From positions 62,001 to 126,000 of the forward strand of contig CALUQE010000004.1 in assembly GCA_944322845.1 (NCBI GenBank): 64,000 nucleotides of DNA, given 5' to 3'. The notes below the pieces were generated by a model. That model saw nothing but the letters and a program-made list of their open reading frames with translations, was not told the origin of the DNA and did no database searches. This DNA is from Candidatus Gastranaerophilales bacterium (GTDB lineage: Bacteria; Cyanobacteriota; Vampirovibrionia; Gastranaerophilales; Gastranaerophilaceae). The translations under genes and the position numbers were made by a program. Below, one piece after another: positions 58,962 through 64,000 of this stretch. The number at the start of each line of letters is the position of its first letter. The first letter of the stretch is position 1.

Positions 58962-60287
58962 ATGGAATTCATTCACAATTTTGTCGCAGCACATAATGTG
59001 ATGATCTCTGCGGGGTTGTTAATCATTGCGTATATCTTTATCGCAACAGAAAAAATCCCTAAAGTCACAATCGCATTACTCGGCGCTGCAATCACAATTA
59101 TTTTGGGGCTTGTAAGCCAGACAAGAGTTCTGGACGGCGGAGCATTAAACCCGATTTACTTTGTCCAGTATGTTGATTTTAACGTAATCTTTTTGCTCGT
59201 AGCAATGATGATTATTGTTAATATTACGACAAAGAGCGGAGTTTTCAGTTTTCTGGCAAACGAGCTTTTGAAACTTACAAAAGGACATCCGGTTTGGATT
59301 TTGATGGCACTCGGTATTTTTACCGCAGTAGTGAGTGCATTTCTGGACAACGTAACAACAGTTATTCTTGTTATGCCGATTACATTTGCTATCGCGGAAA
59401 AACTCGATATTGACCCGCTGCCGTACCTTTTGACAGAAGTTTTTGCGTCCAATATCGGCGGAACGGCAACTCTTATCGGCGACCCGCCAAACATTATTAT
59501 CGGAAGCGCAGCAGGCTTCTCATTCATGGATTTTGTAAACAATCTTACAATTGTTGTTGTAATTATCCTGCTTGCAGTTGTTTTCACAATGGCAGTATTT
59601 TTCAGAAAGAAACTCAAAACCACTCCTGAAAAAATGCATGAAGCTGCAAATATTGATAATTCAAAAACGATTACGGACAAGACTCACATGATTCGCTCAA
59701 TCATAGTGCTTGCACTTGTAATCTTAGGTTTTGTAACTCATGACAAAACCCATATTGAAACCTGTGTTGCAGCTATGCTCGGCGCAAGCGTTTTATTATT
59801 ATTTGAAAAACCTACCGAAATTCTCAGAGATGTTGAATGGAATACAATATTCTTCTTCGTCGGTTTGTTTATTATAATCGGCGGTGTTGAAGCATCAGGT
59901 GGTATAAGACTTCTGGCAGAATGGATATTAAGAATTACGCAGGGTTCTCAGGAAGCTGCTTCTATGTTAATTCTCTGGGCTTCAGGTATAATTTCAGGTA
60001 TTATTGACAATATTCCTTACACGGCAACAATGTCACCAATGCTTGTTGAAATTGAAAAAACAATGGGTGCAGATTATACTTATCCGCTCTGGTGGTGTTT
60101 ATCACTCGGTGCATGTCTTGGCGGAAACATGACAATGATAGGTGCGGCAGCAAATGTTATTGTTTCTGAAACTGCCGCTAAACACGGACACCCGATGTTC
60201 TTTATGAGATTTATGAAATACGGGGTAATCGTTGTAGCGATTTCGCTTATCATAAGCTCTGTATACATTAATCTTAAATATCTATAA
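58962..60287 (+). CDS. NhaD/ArsB-type ion transporter
   Basis: 441 residues, about eleven hydrophobic helices. Two inverted pseudo-repeats carry LDNVTTVILVMPITFAIAEKL followed by GGTATLIGDPPNIIIG, and IDNIPYTATMSPMLV followed by GGNMTMIGAAANVIV, the hallmarks of the ion-transporter (IT) superfamily NhaD and ArsB branch. It probably exchanges sodium and protons at the inner membrane; citrate or arsenite transport is less likely. Ribosome binding site AAAAGGAGAG. Confidence 0.88.
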   Translation: MEFIHNFVAAHNVMISAGLLIIAYIFIATEKIPKVTIALLGAAITIILGLVSQTRVLDGGALNPIYFVQYVDFNVIFLLVAMMIIVNITTKSGVFSFLANELLKLTKGHPVWILMALGIFTAVVSAFLDNVTTVILVMPITFAIAEKLDIDPLPYLLTEVFASNIGGTATLIGDPPNIIIGSAAGFSFMDFVNNLTIVVVIILLAVVFTMAVFFRKKLKTTPEKMHEAANIDNSKTITDKTHMIRSIIVLALVILGFVTHDKTHIETCVAAMLGASVLLLFEKPTEILRDVEWNTIFFFVGLFIIIGGVEASGGIRLLAEWILRITQGSQEAASMLILWASGIISGIIDNIPYTATMSPMLVEIEKTMGADYTYPLWWCLSLGACLGGNMTMIGAAANVIVSETAAKHGHPMFFMRFMKYGVIVVAISLIISSVYINLKYL

Positions 60288-60293
60288 TACTCA

Positions 60294-60320
60294 AAAGGCG
60301 GGATTTAAAATCCCGCCTTT
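60294..60320. terminator. Bidirectional terminator
   Basis: AAAGGCGGGATTT / AAATCCCGCCTTT, 13 bp with one central base, flanked by A and T runs between convergent genes. Confidence 0.9.
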
Positions 60321-60321
60321 T

Positions 60322-60681
60322 TTATGATTTCTGTTTTAATTTTTTCAATTCTCCGTTATCTAAAAAAGCGGCCCCGCAGACATTGCAGCAATCAATCTCC
60401 ACCCCGCTTGCACCGCCTGTTTTTACCATCGGAGTATCACATACCGGACAAACTCTTACTTTGTCTGTATTTGTTTCATTAAAATCACTATTCTCAAGAT
60501 AATGTATTATCTTATCAATAACTTCATCCTTTGAAAAAATTGTTTTCAATTCTTGATTGTCAAACAAAATTCCGCCGCAGCCGTTTGTACACATATCTAT
60601 GGTAAAACCTGCCTCGGGAATATTAACTTTTCTCATTGTATGCCCGCATGCCGGACATTGCAAGATTTTCGTGCTGTCCAT
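60322..60681 (-). CDS. Zinc-ribbon protein (TFIIB-type zinc finger domain)
   Basis: 119 residues with two zinc-ribbon units: CPACGHTMRKVNI ... CTNGCGGILFD and CPVCDTPMVKTG ... CCNVCGAAFLD, separated by a short helical linker. Two-unit zf-TFIIB proteins are of unknown role. Three bases after leuD on the same strand, so they share a transcript. Confidence 0.85.
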   Translation of the reverse strand: MDSTKILQCPACGHTMRKVNIPEAGFTIDMCTNGCGGILFDNQELKTIFSKDEVIDKIIHYLENSDFNETNTDKVRVCPVCDTPMVKTGGASGVEIDCCNVCGAAFLDNGELKKLKQKS

Positions 60682-60684
60682 AAT

Positions 60685-61179
60685 TTATCCTAAAACTAAA
60701 TCGCCGTGTTTTTTAATATGTTCAATCAAACCGCCGTCCTCAAGAAGTTTTATCATAACATCGGGAAGCGGCTCAATTGCAGTAATCGTACCTTTGGTAA
60801 GATTTTTTAATGTTCCGGATTTAATATCAAGTTCCAACTCATCTCCGGCATCTATTCCGTCAGTATCACATTCTACTGCCAGAAGCCCTATATTTATTGC
60901 ATTTCTGTAAAAAATTCTTGCAAAAGATTTGGCAATAACAGCACCAACACCCGCAATTTTAATGATTTGCGGCGCATGTTCTCTTGAAGAGCCGAGCCCG
61001 AAGTTATGACCCGCTACAACAAAGTCGCCTTTTTTCATATTTTTTGCAAAATTTTCATCCGCATCTTCAAGAACGTGTTTTGAAAATTCCTGCAAATCCG
61101 AACGAAGATGGAATAATCTTCCCGGAGCTATGTGATCAGTAGAGATGTTATCTCCGAATTTAAATGCTTTTCCTCTCAT
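60685..61179 (-). CDS. leuD: 3-isopropylmalate dehydratase small subunit (LeuD type 2) or homoaconitase-like
   Basis: 164 residues. FGDNISTDHIAPGR and GHNFGLGSSREHAPQ are the swivelling-domain motifs of the aconitase superfamily small subunit, short prokaryotic type. With LeuC it isomerises 2- to 3-isopropylmalate for leucine synthesis. leuC is not adjacent. Upstream is the dnaK terminator region. Confidence 0.9.
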   Translation of the reverse strand: MRGKAFKFGDNISTDHIAPGRLFHLRSDLQEFSKHVLEDADENFAKNMKKGDFVVAGHNFGLGSSREHAPQIIKIAGVGAVIAKSFARIFYRNAINIGLLAVECDTDGIDAGDELELDIKSGTLKNLTKGTITAIEPLPDVMIKLLEDGGLIEHIKKHGDLVLG

Positions 61180-61248
61180 TATTTTAACCTCGTTTTTTAC
61201 TTATTCTACTACGATAAGACCGGTTTTGTCTATTTATTTGTAACAAAA

Positions 61249-61283
61249 AAGCAGGCGGCAGGATTACATCCTGCCGCCTGCTT
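61249..61283 (-). terminator. Terminator of dnaK
   Basis: A 16-bp stem (AAGCAGGCGGCAGGAT / ATCCTGCCGCCTGCTT) with a three-base loop, followed by TTTTTT on the minus strand. Confidence 0.92.
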
Positions 61284-61293
61284 AATTAAATAA

Positions 61294-63138
<1,845 letters not shown>

Positions 63139-63397
63139 TTAACATCCTTTCTGAATTATATTATTATTCTTTCATAATTTTCTTTTTACATTATCATTAA
63201 ACCACCGTTTCCCATAAAATCTTAAAAAATAAACAAAAAATTAATATTTTAATTTTCCCTCTCCGATTAATAATATTCGCACTCTTTACTTTTACCCCCG
63301 TTTATGCTCTAATGAAAAGTGGTTTGATACTATATTCAGGGGGGAAGGGTATTTTAAACCCGATGTAAAACCTGATAAAATCTAAGCAGGAGAGGTT

Positions 63398-63877
63398 ATG
63401 AAAACAGAAGAAAGAACATTTGTTGCGATTAAGCCGGACGGCGTTAAAAGAGGCATGATAGGGAAAATTCTTGAAAGATTCGAAAACAAAGGTTTCAAAA
63501 TTGTCGCAATGAAATTACTTCAGGTAACACCTGATCTGGCAGCTAAACATTACGAAGAACATCAGGGTAAACCTTTTTATAACAGACTTGTACACTACAT
63601 AACAAGCGGCCCGATTGTTGCAATGGTTATTGAAGGATATGAAGCTATTGAAAGTGTTCGTCACATTGTAGGCGCCACAAATCCTTTAAAAGCTGATGTA
63701 GGAACAATCAGAGCTGATTTTGCTCAGGTTATGGAATACAATATTATCCACGCTTCAGACTCACCTGCAAGCGCACAAAGAGAAATTAATCTTTACTTCA
63801 AGCCGGAAGAAATCTATGACAACTGGCAATCTATGCTTGAGATGATTACCTACGATGAAGAAAGATTCGAAGGCTAG
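63398..63877 (+). CDS. ndk: Nucleoside diphosphate kinase
   Basis: 159 residues. TFVAIKPDGVKRGMIGKIL is the family start, GATNPLKADVGTIRADF the central block and NIIHASDSPASAQREI holds the phospho-accepting histidine (usual form HGSDS; here Gly is Ala). It equalises the nucleoside triphosphate pool. Ribosome binding site AGGAGAGG. A divergent copy of the dispersed repeat starts at its stop codon. Confidence 0.95.
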   Translation: MKTEERTFVAIKPDGVKRGMIGKILERFENKGFKIVAMKLLQVTPDLAAKHYEEHQGKPFYNRLVHYITSGPIVAMVIEGYEAIESVRHIVGATNPLKADVGTIRADFAQVMEYNIIHASDSPASAQREINLYFKPEEIYDNWQSMLEMITYDEERFEG

Positions 63878-63945
63878 GGGTAAATAATATTGAGGCTGGC
63901 AGGTAAGACTACAAGCGAATAGTCAAGACAGTCCGAAGCAACCCC
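63877..63945 (+). repeat. Dispersed intergenic repeat, degenerate copy D
   Basis: GGGGTAAAT at the ndk stop, then GGCTGGCAGGTAAG and ACTACAAG at 63908, about 27 bases from TAAAT (25 in copy C). Same order as copy C but poorly conserved after ACTACAAG. Confidence 0.45.
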
Positions 63946-63964
63946 TAATCAGGTAAATATAATT

Positions 63965-64000
63965 ATGACAGAAGGTTTCAGTTACAAATTAATTCATATT
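63965..64000 (+). CDS. Start of a gene, possibly tRNA-guanine transglycosylase
   Basis: An ATG at 63965 opens MTEGFSYKLIHI and runs off the window. The wording resembles the start of queuine tRNA-ribosyltransferase (Tgt), which typically begins with F-x-[YL]-x-L-I. Only 12 residues are visible, so this is a guess. Confidence 0.3.
   Translation, partial: MTEGFSYKLIHI

Overview
The window reads as an AT-rich, densely coded chromosome segment from a diderm bacterium without photosynthesis genes. It most resembles the gut-associated, non-photosynthetic sister lineage of Cyanobacteria (Vampirovibrionia/Melainabacteria, probably Gastranaerophilales). The support is two large signal-peptide proteins with SLH domains of the outer-membrane type, a TolC-like outer-membrane protein, meso-DAP-type MurE (DNPR motif), an anaerobic four-subunit 2-oxoacid:ferredoxin oxidoreductase, a flagellin, a type III pantothenate kinase and many lineage-specific small proteins. 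The taxonomic call is inference; no rRNA gene is present.

Layout. 1-5 kb: TPR fragment, orphan MalG-type permease, lineage-specific small proteins, a PlsC-like/HExxH gene pair and an MBL-fold hydrolase. 5-10.2 kb: engB, two WYL regulators and coaX on the minus strand, then a Xer-type recombinase followed by a 179-bp tandem array built from the 3' end of a tRNA-Pro gene. 10.2-17.3 kb: acetolactate synthase, ferredoxin, deoB, ribE-ribBA, GNAT protein. 17.3-31 kb: SLH protein, CopG-like regulator, TolC-like protein, radical SAM, maf, ferritin, phosphoesterase, lipA carrying an in-frame palindromic insertion, TPR glycosyltransferase, DUF1653 gene, a small-peptide/structured-RNA locus, SIS protein and dnaN. 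31-41 kb: a small gene with a sigma-28-like promoter, a repeat-rich spacer, a flagellin with a beta-solenoid insert, rdgB, GT2, hpf, korABCD and an M3 peptidase. 41-50.7 kb: a second SLH protein preceded by a tandem mini-ORF leader, rbfA-truB, an S1-domain protein, ftsI-murE-nagA-like. 50.7-64 kb: a second small-peptide/RNA locus, a zinc alcohol dehydrogenase, recA, lineage-specific proteins, a truncated radical SAM gene, glnA, a repeat-rich spacer, a NhaD-like transporter, leuD, dnaK, ndk and the start of a probable tgt.

The most interesting material is outside ordinary genes. (1) Two loci (about 28.0-28.25 kb and 50.7-51.0 kb) share one plan: a minus-strand 24-codon hydrophobic peptide with a perfect Shine-Dalgarno, promoter-like sequences facing each other, several hairpins and a long-range closing helix. 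This looks like an undescribed type I toxin-antitoxin family or a structured RNA family exposing an anti-Shine-Dalgarno loop. (2) A family of about 70-bp intergenic repeats contains CTTGTAGTTTCAC and ATACATTTACCCC; the shorter word GGGGTAAAT is strongly over-represented between genes. (3) At least seven otherwise unrelated small proteins share a short N-terminal tag (Asn/Ser-rich, then F-K/G/E/Q-S/G/A). (4) Several genes have a -10 box placed exactly so that transcription would start at the AUG, which suggests leaderless mRNAs.
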